Below, in pieces: positions 32,416-41,096 of a stretch of 64,000 nucleotides of DNA (its first letter is position 1; every line of letters starts with the position of its first letter). The DNA is taken from positions 1-64,000 of the forward strand of contig NZ_KV797949.1 in NCBI RefSeq assembly GCF_001809535.1. Direction: 5' to 3'. The position numbers were made by a program, and so were the translations under genes. This DNA is from Aerococcus sp. HMSC062A02 (lineage in GTDB: Bacteria; Bacillota; Bacilli; Lactobacillales; Aerococcaceae). The notes beneath the pieces were generated by a model that did not search any database, was not told the origin of the DNA, and was given only the letters and a program-made list of their open reading frames with translations.

Positions 32416-33432
32416 ATGGAGAAACTACATGGCTCATCTAGACAGAAACAGATGCTAGCAGAAATTGATAATAGAGGATATTTTAATAGGCAATCTAATC
32501 AGTTGAGTCAAGGCTTTGGCCCTGGAGAGTTACCGGTTGAACCAGGGAGATATCGTTTAGCGTGGGCTAAAATTTGTCAATGGTCTAATCGAGCTGCAAT
32601 TGTCTTAGATCTGTTAGGTCTTACAGATTGTATAAGTAAGACATTAGTAGAAAAACTAAAGGGACAAAAGGAACTAGGTTGGCAGTTTACTGGTAACCAA
32701 GAGGGGGTAGATCCTGTCTTAGGTATCCGCTATTTAAATGATGCATACTCAAAGGCCTCTACTGACTATACTTTACGTCCTACAGTCCCTGCTTTGATCG
32801 ATTCGAATACAGGAAAAGTGGTCAATAATGATTTCCATCATTTGACCTTGTATTTTGAAAGAGATTTCAAGAAATATCAATCAGAATATGCACCTGATCT
32901 ATACCCTAAAGCAGATAGAGAAATAATCGACCAGCTAAATGATTGGCTTTTTCATAATGTTAATAATGCCGTATACCGAGCCACATTTGCTCGCTCTAAA
33001 CGAGCTTATTGGCAGGCGTATTATGGCTTCTATGCAGGAATGGATCGTTTGGAAGAACGTTTAAGTAAACAAAGGTTTTTATTGGGGGACTATGTTACGG
33101 ATAGTGATGTTCGCCTATATACTACTTTAACTCGTTTAGATATACGTTATGCTTATCAGCTAGGTCCAACTAAGAAAAGATTGGTTGACTATCCAAATTT
33201 ATGGAATTATGCGAGAGAACTTTATCAAATTCCTGCTTTTTCAACCAATACCTTCTTTGAGGAAATTATGTTACCTAGTGAAACGGAAGAAGCCGAACCT
33301 TATTTGTCTTTCAATAGCCGTTTCGCAAAGCAAATTGATTTTGATTCCATTTGGAGAGCGGGGCAATCGAGAGACTACTTAAGTTCAGATCCTGATAATG
33401 TATACAAAAAAGGGAGGCTGATTGATGGTTAA
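32416..33432 (+). CDS. Glutathionyl-hydroquinone reductase-like protein, copy 3
   Basis: A 338-residue GHR homologue. The catalytic region reads ICQWSN: Cys54 is kept, but the Pro and His of CPWAH are changed to Gln and Asn. The C-domain FLLGDYVTDSDVRLYTTLTRLDIRY and DYPNLWNYARELYQIPAF is intact. It carries a 20-residue C-terminal extension compared with copies 1 and 2. Its stop overlaps the start of copy 4. AT-rich codon use contrasts with the minus-strand paralogues. Confidence 0.85.
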   Translation: MEKLHGSSRQKQMLAEIDNRGYFNRQSNQLSQGFGPGELPVEPGRYRLAWAKICQWSNRAAIVLDLLGLTDCISKTLVEKLKGQKELGWQFTGNQEGVDPVLGIRYLNDAYSKASTDYTLRPTVPALIDSNTGKVVNNDFHHLTLYFERDFKKYQSEYAPDLYPKADREIIDQLNDWLFHNVNNAVYRATFARSKRAYWQAYYGFYAGMDRLEERLSKQRFLLGDYVTDSDVRLYTTLTRLDIRYAYQLGPTKKRLVDYPNLWNYARELYQIPAFSTNTFFEEIMLPSETEEAEPYLSFNSRFAKQIDFDSIWRAGQSRDYLSSDPDNVYKKGRLIDG

Positions 33433-34163
33433 CTATCAATTAACGTGGGACCCCTATGATCATCGAGCTTGTTATTTGGCTTGCTTAAGTCACTTATTAA
33501 GCGGTAGTAATGAGTCAAATTATGCAAAAAAAAGGTTATGCAGAAGCAGTTAGTCTAAAGATAGATGACAATACGATTTTCAAAGACGTAGAAAGTATTG
33601 AAAACTGGATTATTGACAAACTTTTAGAGCAAGGTTTGGATTTACTTAATCCTCTAGACTACCAAGAGGAGTTACAGCTTGTAGATAAACTTACAGGATC
33701 ATGTCTAAAGACTCTGTTAATAACCAATGATTTGCCAGTATATATTGAGTCTTATGATTATTTTTATGAGTCCTTGACCTATTTGAATCATATCTTAGAG
33801 AATCGTCGTTATCTTTGTGGAGACAGAGTATCTCAGATGGATTTTAAATTAGTCATAACATTAGCTTATTACGAGCTAGCTTATTCAAGATACTTACAGC
33901 CAAGTAAAGCTCGTCTGGTAGACTATCATAATTTGTGGGACTACTGCCGGGATCTTTATCAGTTTGAGGCCCTATTTGATTGTCTTCATTTCAAGGACTT
34001 TGCAGCATCCTATCCTATTGATAAACAAGACAAGGATTATTGGATTAGTTCTTACTATGACATTGTCGTACGTGAAACAGACTGGCGGACTATTTGGGAA
34101 AGACCAGCTAAGCGAGAATATTTAAGTCTCAATGCATATAAGAAGTTTAGATTAAGGAATTAA
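33425..34163 (+). pseudogene. GHR-like protein, copy 4, frameshifted at an A8 tract and lacking the catalytic Cys
   Basis: An ATG at 33425 overlaps the stop of copy 3 and has GGGAGG 7-12 bases upstream. It encodes a true GHR N-terminus (YQLTW-DPYDH, aligned with YQLVW-MPACPHAH of copy 1) in which the catalytic Cys is gone. The frame ends after about 44 codons, while an A8 run at 33526-33533 leads into the frame carrying the rest of the protein (from about 33510, including YLCGDRVSQMDFKLVITLAYYEL and DYHNLWDYCRDLYQF). One A fewer would fuse them. It may be a pseudogene, or expressed by slippage on the A tract. Confidence 0.7.
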
Positions 34164-34166
34164 AAT

Positions 34167-34616
34167 ATGGAAATTTATCGAATAACAGATCAAGAATGGT
34201 TGAAGGCAGGAGTTTACTATGTTCGATTTGCTACTGATCTAGTTGCTTTTAAAGATGAAATTTCTCTGAAAGGAGAATTTGCTGAAGATAAACCGGAGCA
34301 TAGCTATGTGCTTCTAATGGAGAATGATCTTCCTATTTCAACTTGTCGGATCAATTGGATAAACGACTATCAGGGCAAAATAGAAAGGGTGGCTACACTC
34401 CCAGACTATTGGCATCAGGGTTATGGTCATAGAGTGATTGAAGAAGCAGAGAGTTGGATTAAGGATACAGGTCGTCAGCAAGTCGTCATCAATGCTCGGC
34501 GTGCTGTTCTAGATTTTTATACGAGTCTAGGTTATGTTCCAAACTTTAATAAGGTCATCGGTAGTGGAACTTTTGAATGTGTTTATACTGAGAAAAATTT
34601 AAGAGATAATAGTTAA
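34167..34616 (+). CDS. GNAT-family N-acetyltransferase, copy 2
   Basis: A 149-residue GNAT similar along its length to the minus-strand copy at 28851 (both begin MEI-R with GWLKAGVYYVR/GWQLAGVHYIR-like sequence). The acetyl-CoA loop is LPDYWHQGYGHRVIEEAESW. It follows a GHR pair, exactly as in the other locus. An N-acetylation role in an S-substituted amino-acid pathway is inferred from this conserved neighbourhood. Confidence 0.83.
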   Translation: MEIYRITDQEWLKAGVYYVRFATDLVAFKDEISLKGEFAEDKPEHSYVLLMENDLPISTCRINWINDYQGKIERVATLPDYWHQGYGHRVIEEAESWIKDTGRQQVVINARRAVLDFYTSLGYVPNFNKVIGSGTFECVYTEKNLRDNS

Positions 34617-34639
34617 GCAAGAGTGAAAAGAGTGAAATT

Positions 34640-35587
34640 ATGGCAATAGTAACAAATGACATTACAGATTTAGTAGGCAATACGCCCCTTTTCAAATTGA
34701 ATAATATTGTACCTGAGAATGTAGCTGACATATATTTGAAGTTAGAATCCTTCAATGTAGGCGGAAGTATTAAGACGAGAACAGCCTTGAATCTTATTTT
34801 GGATGCTGAAGAAAAAGGGAGAATAAAAAAAGGCGATACGATAGTAGAAGCAACTACGGGAAATACTGGAGTTGGACTTGCTTTGATTGGTGTTGCTAAG
34901 GGCTATAAAGTTCTCATTATTATGCCTGATAATGTTGATGCTGCTAGGGTAGAAATTTTAAGGGCCTATGGTGCCGATATTGAATTTGTTGACCATTCAG
35001 GTGGCGTTAACGGCTTGATAGAAGTGGGAGAAAGCTACGATAAGAAAGATGGGTATGCTTTTATGCGCCAGTTCTCTAATCCAGCAAATCCGGAAACTCA
35101 TATAAAATCAACTGGTCCTGAAATCTATGAGGCACTTGGTCAAGCACCAGATGCTTTTGTTGCTGGAGTGGGAACAGGAGGGACTTTGACAGGAACAGCA
35201 AGTTACTTAAAGAGTAAGAGTTCTGACATGTTAGTATACGCGGTAGAACCTGCTGAATCAGCTGTTCTGCACGGTGAAGAAAAAGGGTCTCATAAAATTC
35301 AAGGTATTGGAGCAGGGATTATTCCAGACACTTTAGACACAAAAATTTACGATGAAGTTTTAGATATTCCATCTGAAGAGGCAATAGAAATGACCCGGCG
35401 CTTAGGTAAAGAAGAAAGCATTTTTGCTGGAATTTCTAGTGGTGCAAACACCATTGGAGCTATTGAAGTAGCGAAAAAGTTAGGTAAAGGTAAGATTGTG
35501 GTTGCTATTGCTCCAGATACAGGTGAACGTTATATGGATTCAGGGATATTTATGGATAAGGGAAGTTATACCCCAGTGAAAGATTAA
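34640..35587 (+). CDS. cysK: Cysteine synthase-family PLP enzyme
   Basis: A 315-residue fold-type II PLP enzyme like O-acetylserine sulfhydrylase. The PLP Lys is K45 in VGGSIKTRTAL. TTGNTGVGLA is the substrate loop (usually TSGNTG) and GVGTGGTLTGT binds the phosphate. The NPGGSVKDR of typical CysK reads NVGGSIKTR here, so beta-substitution with another thiol donor is possible. Its position in the operon suggests it captures released sulfide into cysteine. Confidence 0.85.
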   Translation: MAIVTNDITDLVGNTPLFKLNNIVPENVADIYLKLESFNVGGSIKTRTALNLILDAEEKGRIKKGDTIVEATTGNTGVGLALIGVAKGYKVLIIMPDNVDAARVEILRAYGADIEFVDHSGGVNGLIEVGESYDKKDGYAFMRQFSNPANPETHIKSTGPEIYEALGQAPDAFVAGVGTGGTLTGTASYLKSKSSDMLVYAVEPAESAVLHGEEKGSHKIQGIGAGIIPDTLDTKIYDEVLDIPSEEAIEMTRRLGKEESIFAGISSGANTIGAIEVAKKLGKGKIVVAIAPDTGERYMDSGIFMDKGSYTPVKD

Positions 35588-35621
35588 TTAAGAACTTAGA
35601 AGAAGAAAGGAAGATAAAATA

Positions 35622-36458
35622 ATGGATAAAATTAGATTAGGTGCAGTAATGTCTTCGCCTTCTGTTCCAGAAATTTGGTGGGAGTTTGGGAAATATCTTA
35701 AGGACCATGGTTTAGAATTAGAAATGGTTTACCATGATTTCTATAAACCTCAAATTAATAGTTTTTTAAGAGGAGAAATTGATGTTACATGGAATGGTCC
35801 ATTAGGGTTTGTTGCAACTAATCATTTTGCAAAAGGCAAGCAACTAAATGGTCCAATGAGAGATACTGATTTAGATACCAAGAGCCTTATATTAGTTAGA
35901 GAAGATAGCGATATTCAGAGTCTTGAAGATCTAAAGGGTAAAGTCATAGGATTTGGGTCTTCTGATTCTGCTGAAGGCAGAATTGCTCCAATTAGTTATC
36001 TTAGAAATAACGGCTTAGATATTGGAAAAGATTATACTGAAAAATCATTTTCTGCAGATCCTAATCAATTGTTTGGTACTTTTGCTCAAGGAGAAAGAAA
36101 AGCTCTTAAAGCATTACAAGATGGAGAGGTAGATGCTTCTGCTTGCTGGATTGGTATGTATAATGGTTGGATTAATAATCCAGAAGTCGATACAGAGGGA
36201 ATTCGGGTTTTAACTGAAACATCGACTTTTGATCATTGTATATTCTGTGGACGACCTGATATTGATCCTGATCTTTATAAGAAGTTTGTAGATCTTATGA
36301 TTAATATGGATAAATCAGATCCAAGAGTACAAAAAGGTATGGAAATGGAGCACCTAAATAAATGGATAGAAGGCCGAACTAGTAATTTTAAATTACTTCA
36401 AGATGGTTGTGAATATTTAAATATCTTCGATAATGATTTTAAAGATATTAATTTCTAA
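35622..36458 (+). CDS. PhnD-like substrate-binding-fold protein without signal peptide
   Basis: A 278-residue protein with the type-2 periplasmic-binding fold of the PhnD class: FLRGEIDVTWNGPLGFVATNHF near residue 50 and VIGFGSSDSAEGRIAPISYLRNNGLD near residue 110. It has no signal peptide or lipobox, starting directly with MDKIRLGAVMSS, so it should stay in the cytoplasm. The same operon has its own lipoprotein binding protein at 38055. An enzymatic role, as in the desulfinase DszB which shares this fold, deserves consideration. This is inference. Confidence 0.65.
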   Translation: MDKIRLGAVMSSPSVPEIWWEFGKYLKDHGLELEMVYHDFYKPQINSFLRGEIDVTWNGPLGFVATNHFAKGKQLNGPMRDTDLDTKSLILVREDSDIQSLEDLKGKVIGFGSSDSAEGRIAPISYLRNNGLDIGKDYTEKSFSADPNQLFGTFAQGERKALKALQDGEVDASACWIGMYNGWINNPEVDTEGIRVLTETSTFDHCIFCGRPDIDPDLYKKFVDLMINMDKSDPRVQKGMEMEHLNKWIEGRTSNFKLLQDGCEYLNIFDNDFKDINF

Positions 36459-36484
36459 CATTAATTAAGGGATGAGGAAAAAAT

Positions 36485-37285
36485 TTGAAAGAATATCCGG
36501 TTCTAAGCGCAAAAAATATATCGCATACTTATGAATCTAAAGATGGGCAAAGAATAAAAGCTATCGAAAAAATTGATTTAAATGTTATGGAAGGAGAATT
36601 TGTTGCTTTAATTGGAACGAGTGGCGGAGGGAAATCCACCTTGCTGAAAATTATTTCTGGATTGATGGAGCCAACCACTGGAGAAGTAGAGATTAATGGT
36701 GGGCCAGTCGATTTTCAAAAAAATCGAATTGGATATATTTCTCAAAGTGATACATTATTACCTTGGCGTAATATATTAGATAATGTTTCTATAGGATTAG
36801 AAATGCAAGGTTTTAATAAGGCGGAACGCTATGAACGTAGTAAGGAATTTATCGATAAATTTGGCCTAAGTGGTTTTGAATATAAATATCCTAAAGAATT
36901 ATCTGGAGGTATGAGTAAACGCGCTTTAATCATTAGAGCTCTAGTGATGAAACCTAGTATTATTATTATGGACGAACCTTTTGGCCCGTTAGATGTATTT
37001 ACTAGGGAAGTTTTACAGCAAGAGGTTTTAAAAATATGGAAAGAGGAGAAAACAACTTTTCTTTATGTCACTCATGATATTATGGAGGCTATCTATTTAG
37101 CTTCTAGAATTGTTGTCTTAACCCATCGGCCTGCTAGGATTAAGGCAGAATTTGATGTGGATTTCTCATTAGAAGGTAGTATTGAGGATATTCAATATCA
37201 CCCAGAAGTAATTGAAATTCAGAAGGAAATTTGGAATGTCATGCGTGAAGAGGTTGCACGATCGCGTCAGGATATAGGAGGATAG
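36485..37285 (+). CDS. ABC transporter ATP-binding protein, nitrate/sulfonate/taurine type
   Basis: A 266-residue ABC ATPase of the SsuB/TauB class. Walker A is GTSGGGKST, the signature LSGGMSKRALIIRAL and Walker B IIIMDEPFGPLD, where FGPLD is typical of the NitT/TauT family. The start is a TTG at 36485 behind GAGG; no better ATG lies in frame. It is followed 1 base later by the permease, forming an importer with 37287 and 38055. Confidence 0.9.
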   Translation: MKEYPVLSAKNISHTYESKDGQRIKAIEKIDLNVMEGEFVALIGTSGGGKSTLLKIISGLMEPTTGEVEINGGPVDFQKNRIGYISQSDTLLPWRNILDNVSIGLEMQGFNKAERYERSKEFIDKFGLSGFEYKYPKELSGGMSKRALIIRALVMKPSIIIMDEPFGPLDVFTREVLQQEVLKIWKEEKTTFLYVTHDIMEAIYLASRIVVLTHRPARIKAEFDVDFSLEGSIEDIQYHPEVIEIQKEIWNVMREEVARSRQDIGG

Positions 37286-37286
37286 T

Positions 37287-38045
37287 ATGAGTAAAAAAAC
37301 ATTAAAAGCTCCAAGCTTGTATTCTTTAATATTCCTTGTTGTCCTGATTGTACTTTGGCAAATAAGTGCAAACTTCGGTTGGATAAACACTTTTTATTTT
37401 AGTGCCCCAAATTTGATAGTGCGAGATTTAGTAGAAATGATCACTTCGGGTTTGGCTTGGGAGCATACAGTATTTACTTTTGGAATCTCTATAATCGGCA
37501 TTATTATTGGGGGACTTACGGGCATGATTGTCGCATATTGCTTATCCCGCTTTGATTTCATGGAAGCCGTTTTGAGTCCAATAATTGTTATGATTAACGG
37601 TATACCAAAATTGGCTTTGGGCCCCTTATTTGTTGTTTGGTTTGGTATAGGAACTTATGCAAAAATTGTGATGTCTACTATTATGGTTTTCTTTCTCTTC
37701 TTTTTTAATGCCTATGCAGGTTTTAAAAATGTTAACCAAGATTTGATCGGTTCACTGAAGATGATGGGGGCAACCCGCAGTCAAATTGTAACTAAAGTTA
37801 TTTTACCTTCGACTCTCCCTTGGTTAGTTCCATCTGTTCGTACAGGCATGGGGGCTGCTCTTCAAGGGACAATTGTTGGTGAATATTTAGGTGCTACTAA
37901 AGGATTAGGTTGGATGATCCAGAACGCAGGTGGCGTCTTTAATATTACGAGAGTAATGTCCTGTTTATTCTTACTGATGGTTATCATGTATGTTATCGAT
38001 TGGCTACTAGTGTCATTAGAAAAGAAGATTTTAGTATGGAGGTAG
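37287..38045 (+). CDS. ABC transporter permease, nitrate/sulfonate/taurine type
   Basis: A 252-residue permease of the SsuC/TauC family with about six membrane segments. The cytoplasmic coupling loop includes GSLKMMGATRSQIVTKVILPSTLPWLVPSVRTGMGAALQGTIVGEYLGA, the EAA-type motif. It lies between the ATPase and binding protein genes with short gaps. Confidence 0.9.
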   Translation: MSKKTLKAPSLYSLIFLVVLIVLWQISANFGWINTFYFSAPNLIVRDLVEMITSGLAWEHTVFTFGISIIGIIIGGLTGMIVAYCLSRFDFMEAVLSPIIVMINGIPKLALGPLFVVWFGIGTYAKIVMSTIMVFFLFFFNAYAGFKNVNQDLIGSLKMMGATRSQIVTKVILPSTLPWLVPSVRTGMGAALQGTIVGEYLGATKGLGWMIQNAGGVFNITRVMSCLFLLMVIMYVIDWLLVSLEKKILVWR

Positions 38046-38054
38046 GAATTTGTT

Positions 38055-39122
38055 ATGAAAAAGAAAAGTATATTTGGAGTAATTAGTTTATTATTACTGG
38101 CGTTAGTTGTGGGAGGATGTAATGAAGCTGCCACGAATAGCGGAGATAATCAGGCTTCAAAGACAGAAAAAGTAAGTCAAGCTAATGAAAACAAGGAACT
38201 AGAAAAAGTGACAATCACTGAGCCAGCACATGTAGTGCTTTGGGCACCAGTGTATTTAGCGAAAAACTTAGGTTACTTTGAAGAACAAGGTTTAGATGCT
38301 GAAATTACGACTGTTCAAGGGGATACACCTACAGCACCCGTATTGTCAGGTCAAGCGGAATTTGGCTTATTTGGGCCAGAAATGATTACAGGCTTTAATG
38401 AACAGGGTCAAGGAACTAAATTAATAGTAACGACAACTAAAAAATTCCCATATGCGTTAGTGTCTGGGAAGGATTTTCCAACTGTTGAATCATTAAAGGG
38501 GACCACTATTAATGCACAGGATAGCGGGAGTTCTCCAAGACAATTTGCCCGTGCGAGCCTGAAAAAGGCCGGTCTAAATCCAGACTCAGATGTAACTTAT
38601 GCTAATGTTGCTAATCCTGCTGTTTTAGCTGCTCTAGATAGCGGCGAATTGTCAGCTTCAGTTGCTTCGCCAGAAATTAGAAAACAAGTACTTGATGCAG
38701 GAAATAATCTTCTCGTAGACATGTACGATCCTAAGGTACATAAAGATATTTTAGGGTCAGAAGATTATGAAATGTACATTACTTTTGTGAAGGATGAGCT
38801 AATCGAAAAGAATCCAGAACTTGTTCAAAAGTATGTAAATGCTGTATATAAAGCTATTTTATGGATGAATGAAAATAGTGTTGACGAAGTAGTGAAGAAT
38901 TTAGAAGCCGATTTTCCTGAAATGAAGAATTTAAAAGAAGTCGTTACAGAAATGAAAGAGCAAGAGTTATTATCTAAAGACGGTGGCTTCACTGATGAAG
39001 GTTTTGAAGCAATCAAACGCATGTCAAAAGAAGCAGGCGTTTTGAAGAATGATATCGAAAAAGAAAAAGTTATAGATGAAAGCTTTATTAAGGAAGCCCA
39101 AGAAAACGTAGAATTAAACTAA
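38055..39122 (+). CDS. Substrate-binding lipoprotein, NMT1/SsuA type
   Basis: A 355-residue binding protein with lipobox VVGGC (Cys22) and a polar Asn/Gln/Lys linker. The NMT1-like domain begins with EPAHVVLWAPVYLAKNLGYFEEQGLDAEI. GTTINAQDSGSSPRQFARASLKKAGL and ALDSGELSASVASPEIRKQV follow. Ligands of this family include sulfonates, taurine, nitrate and pyrimidines; the neighbouring cysteine synthase favours an organosulfur compound. Confidence 0.9.
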   Translation: MKKKSIFGVISLLLLALVVGGCNEAATNSGDNQASKTEKVSQANENKELEKVTITEPAHVVLWAPVYLAKNLGYFEEQGLDAEITTVQGDTPTAPVLSGQAEFGLFGPEMITGFNEQGQGTKLIVTTTKKFPYALVSGKDFPTVESLKGTTINAQDSGSSPRQFARASLKKAGLNPDSDVTYANVANPAVLAALDSGELSASVASPEIRKQVLDAGNNLLVDMYDPKVHKDILGSEDYEMYITFVKDELIEKNPELVQKYVNAVYKAILWMNENSVDEVVKNLEADFPEMKNLKEVVTEMKEQELLSKDGGFTDEGFEAIKRMSKEAGVLKNDIEKEKVIDESFIKEAQENVELN

Positions 39123-39136
39123 GAAAAGGAGTTACT

Positions 39137-40258
39137 ATGTTAGATATTACCAATATTTATCAAGAAACCAGAAAGTTTGCTAAAGAATTTATTGATCCAA
39201 TCTCTTCGAATTTGGATAAGGAATGTCGGTTTGCTGAAGAAGTTTTTGAAGAGTTGGGGAAAAAAGGTTATTTCAAATTAATTATTCCTAAAGAAATGGG
39301 AGGTTTAGGGGGAGGCATCCGAGAAGATGTTGAAGTTGTTCGAGCAATAGCTGAAAGCAATCCTTCCGTTGGTTTGTGCTATATGATGCATAATGTGGCG
39401 TTAAGCTATTTATTAAAATATGGCAATGATACGATTAAAGAAAAAATTGTTAAGGACATCGTTGAAAATAATGTTTTCTGTGCTCTTAGTGGGACTGAAG
39501 CGAGTTCAGGTGTTCATATGCAAAATTCAAGCTTTACTGTTGATATTGAAGGAAATACAGCAACGATTAATGGTTCGAAGCATATGGTTACAAGTGGGGG
39601 CTTTGCTACTTGGTATATGACGATTGCACCAGAAAAAACGGGATCAGACCATATCATTAACTGGTTTGTTTCTAAAGATACAGAAGGTGTAAGCTTTGAA
39701 GAAAATGGCTGGAATGGAGTAGGAATGCGAGCCAATGCCTCAGTACCGATGCATTACAAAGATGTTAAGGTAGATGTCAGTCATGCAGTGGACGCCGCTA
39801 AAGTAGAAACTAAGCCTTTAAAAGTTGATACGCTTTATTTCCTATTAGGATTAACAGGAGTTTATTCTGGTTTATGCACGAGTCTATTTGAAGCTGCGAA
39901 AGAACATGCAATTAGTCGGACCTATCCGGATGGTAGGACTTTAGCTGATGTAGATATTGTTAGCGATCATCTTGCAAAAATTTACTGTTATTCAGCTTCA
40001 GCGGTTAGTCTTGCTCATGAAGCTGTGCAAGCGTATGAAAATGACAGCGAAGATGCCTTCCAAAAGATTATTTCTTCGAGAATTGTAGCCTCTGAAAATG
40101 CTATCGATTCATCAAAATATGCTATGCGTGTAGGTGGGGGTAAAGCGTATAATCGTGTAGGACAAATTGAACGTATGATGCGTGATTCTTATGCTGGACA
40201 GGTCATGGCACCAAGTGTTGATGTTCTTAAACAAATGTTAGCGGGAACTTTTAAGTAA
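39137..40258 (+). CDS. Acyl-CoA dehydrogenase-fold flavoprotein lacking the catalytic Glu
   Basis: A 373-residue protein with the full acyl-CoA dehydrogenase fold: ALSGTEASSGVH near residue 115 and a C-terminal helical domain with KYAMRVGGGKAYNR. The C-terminal YEG that holds the catalytic Glu in dehydrogenases reads DSYAG here, so abstraction of the alpha proton looks impossible. The same loss is seen in the flavin monooxygenases of this fold such as DszC and relatives that oxidise organosulfur substrates. As the last gene of a sulfur operon with a FMN-reductase family in the same genome, a monooxygenase role is plausible. Confidence 0.75.
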   Translation: MLDITNIYQETRKFAKEFIDPISSNLDKECRFAEEVFEELGKKGYFKLIIPKEMGGLGGGIREDVEVVRAIAESNPSVGLCYMMHNVALSYLLKYGNDTIKEKIVKDIVENNVFCALSGTEASSGVHMQNSSFTVDIEGNTATINGSKHMVTSGGFATWYMTIAPEKTGSDHIINWFVSKDTEGVSFEENGWNGVGMRANASVPMHYKDVKVDVSHAVDAAKVETKPLKVDTLYFLLGLTGVYSGLCTSLFEAAKEHAISRTYPDGRTLADVDIVSDHLAKIYCYSASAVSLAHEAVQAYENDSEDAFQKIISSRIVASENAIDSSKYAMRVGGGKAYNRVGQIERMMRDSYAGQVMAPSVDVLKQMLAGTFK

Positions 40259-40281
40259 TTCATCAATAGGAAATTGAGCAG

Positions 40282-40328
40282 AAAAAAAGTTGCTAAAGTG
40301 TTTTATAGCTTTAGCAACTTTTTATTTT
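40282..40328. terminator. Bidirectional terminator
   Basis: AAAAGTTGCTAAAG and CTTTAGCAACTTTT form a near-perfect stem flanked by A and T tracts. It ends both the organosulfur operon (plus) and the GntR gene (minus). Confidence 0.9.
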
Positions 40329-41035
40329 CACACCTTAATCACAAAACTAAATGAATTGATGTCCCCCCGATAAGTCGATTTGGAGTACTCAATGGCTGTG
40401 TTATCCGCAATACGAGCGACTGATTTGAAGTAGTAGAGGGGATCACCCTTGGCGATATTTAGGAGGGCAGCTTCAGTTTCATCTGCTTTTCTTATTTCGA
40501 GGTGGCGTTTAATTTGGGTGATTTCTTTGTCCATGGTTTTCAGGGTGTGATAGAAACTTTGACTTGTGAAATTAACTGTTTCGAGGGCTTCATTCCCCTC
40601 GTAAGGAATATAAGTTGTGACCAAGACAATTGGCGTCCCATTACTAAAGCGGAGACGGATGAGCTTGATGACAGGCGCTTCTTTTTTGATTTCGAGCGCG
40701 TCAGCTACTTCCTCATCTGCTGGAATGACAACTTGGCTAATGACCTGGGTTGAGGGATCGAGCCCTTTTCTTTTCATTTCATCATTATAAGACTCGATAA
40801 TATGAGTAAAGCTTTGGTCGATTTTGCTGCTGATTACCTTGGTGCCAGCTTTCTTCTTGCGGTGGAGATAGCCTTCATCAACAAGTGTTTGGATGGCGGT
40901 ACGAATGGTTGTCCGACTCACTTCATATTCCTTAACGAGGTCCAGTTCTTTGGGGATAAGGGAATTTTCTGGATAGGTCCCATTTTCGATTTTTTTACGC
41001 AGGTCATCAGCGACTTGTTCATGTAATTTACTCAT
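40328..41035 (-). CDS. GntR-family regulator with UTRA domain
   Basis: A 235-residue HutC/FarR-type GntR regulator. The winged helix at residues 5-70 includes IPKELDLVKEYEVSRTTIRTAIQTLVDEGYLHRKKKAGTKV. The UTRA ligand-binding domain fills residues 90-235. It lies downstream of deoC on the same strand and opposite a mannose-type PTS. Two matching palindromes in the divergent gap at 41824 and 41964 are its likely operators. The effector is probably the phosphosugar made by that PTS. Confidence 0.88.
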   Translation of the reverse strand: MSKLHEQVADDLRKKIENGTYPENSLIPKELDLVKEYEVSRTTIRTAIQTLVDEGYLHRKKKAGTKVISSKIDQSFTHIIESYNDEMKRKGLDPSTQVISQVVIPADEEVADALEIKKEAPVIKLIRLRFSNGTPIVLVTTYIPYEGNEALETVNFTSQSFYHTLKTMDKEITQIKRHLEIRKADETEAALLNIAKGDPLYYFKSVARIADNTAIEYSKSTYRGDINSFSFVIKV

Positions 41036-41057
41036 AGAATCTCCTTCTTATTTAAAT

Positions 41058-41092
41058 AAAAATCGATGAGGCAGAGCTCATCGATTTATTAT
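41058..41092 (-). terminator. Hairpin between deoC and the GntR gene
   Basis: AAATCGATGAG and CTCATCGATTT form a stem; on the minus strand a TTTTATTT tract follows. It may partly terminate transcription after deoC, lowering regulator expression. Confidence 0.65.
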
Positions 41093-41096
41093 TCCG

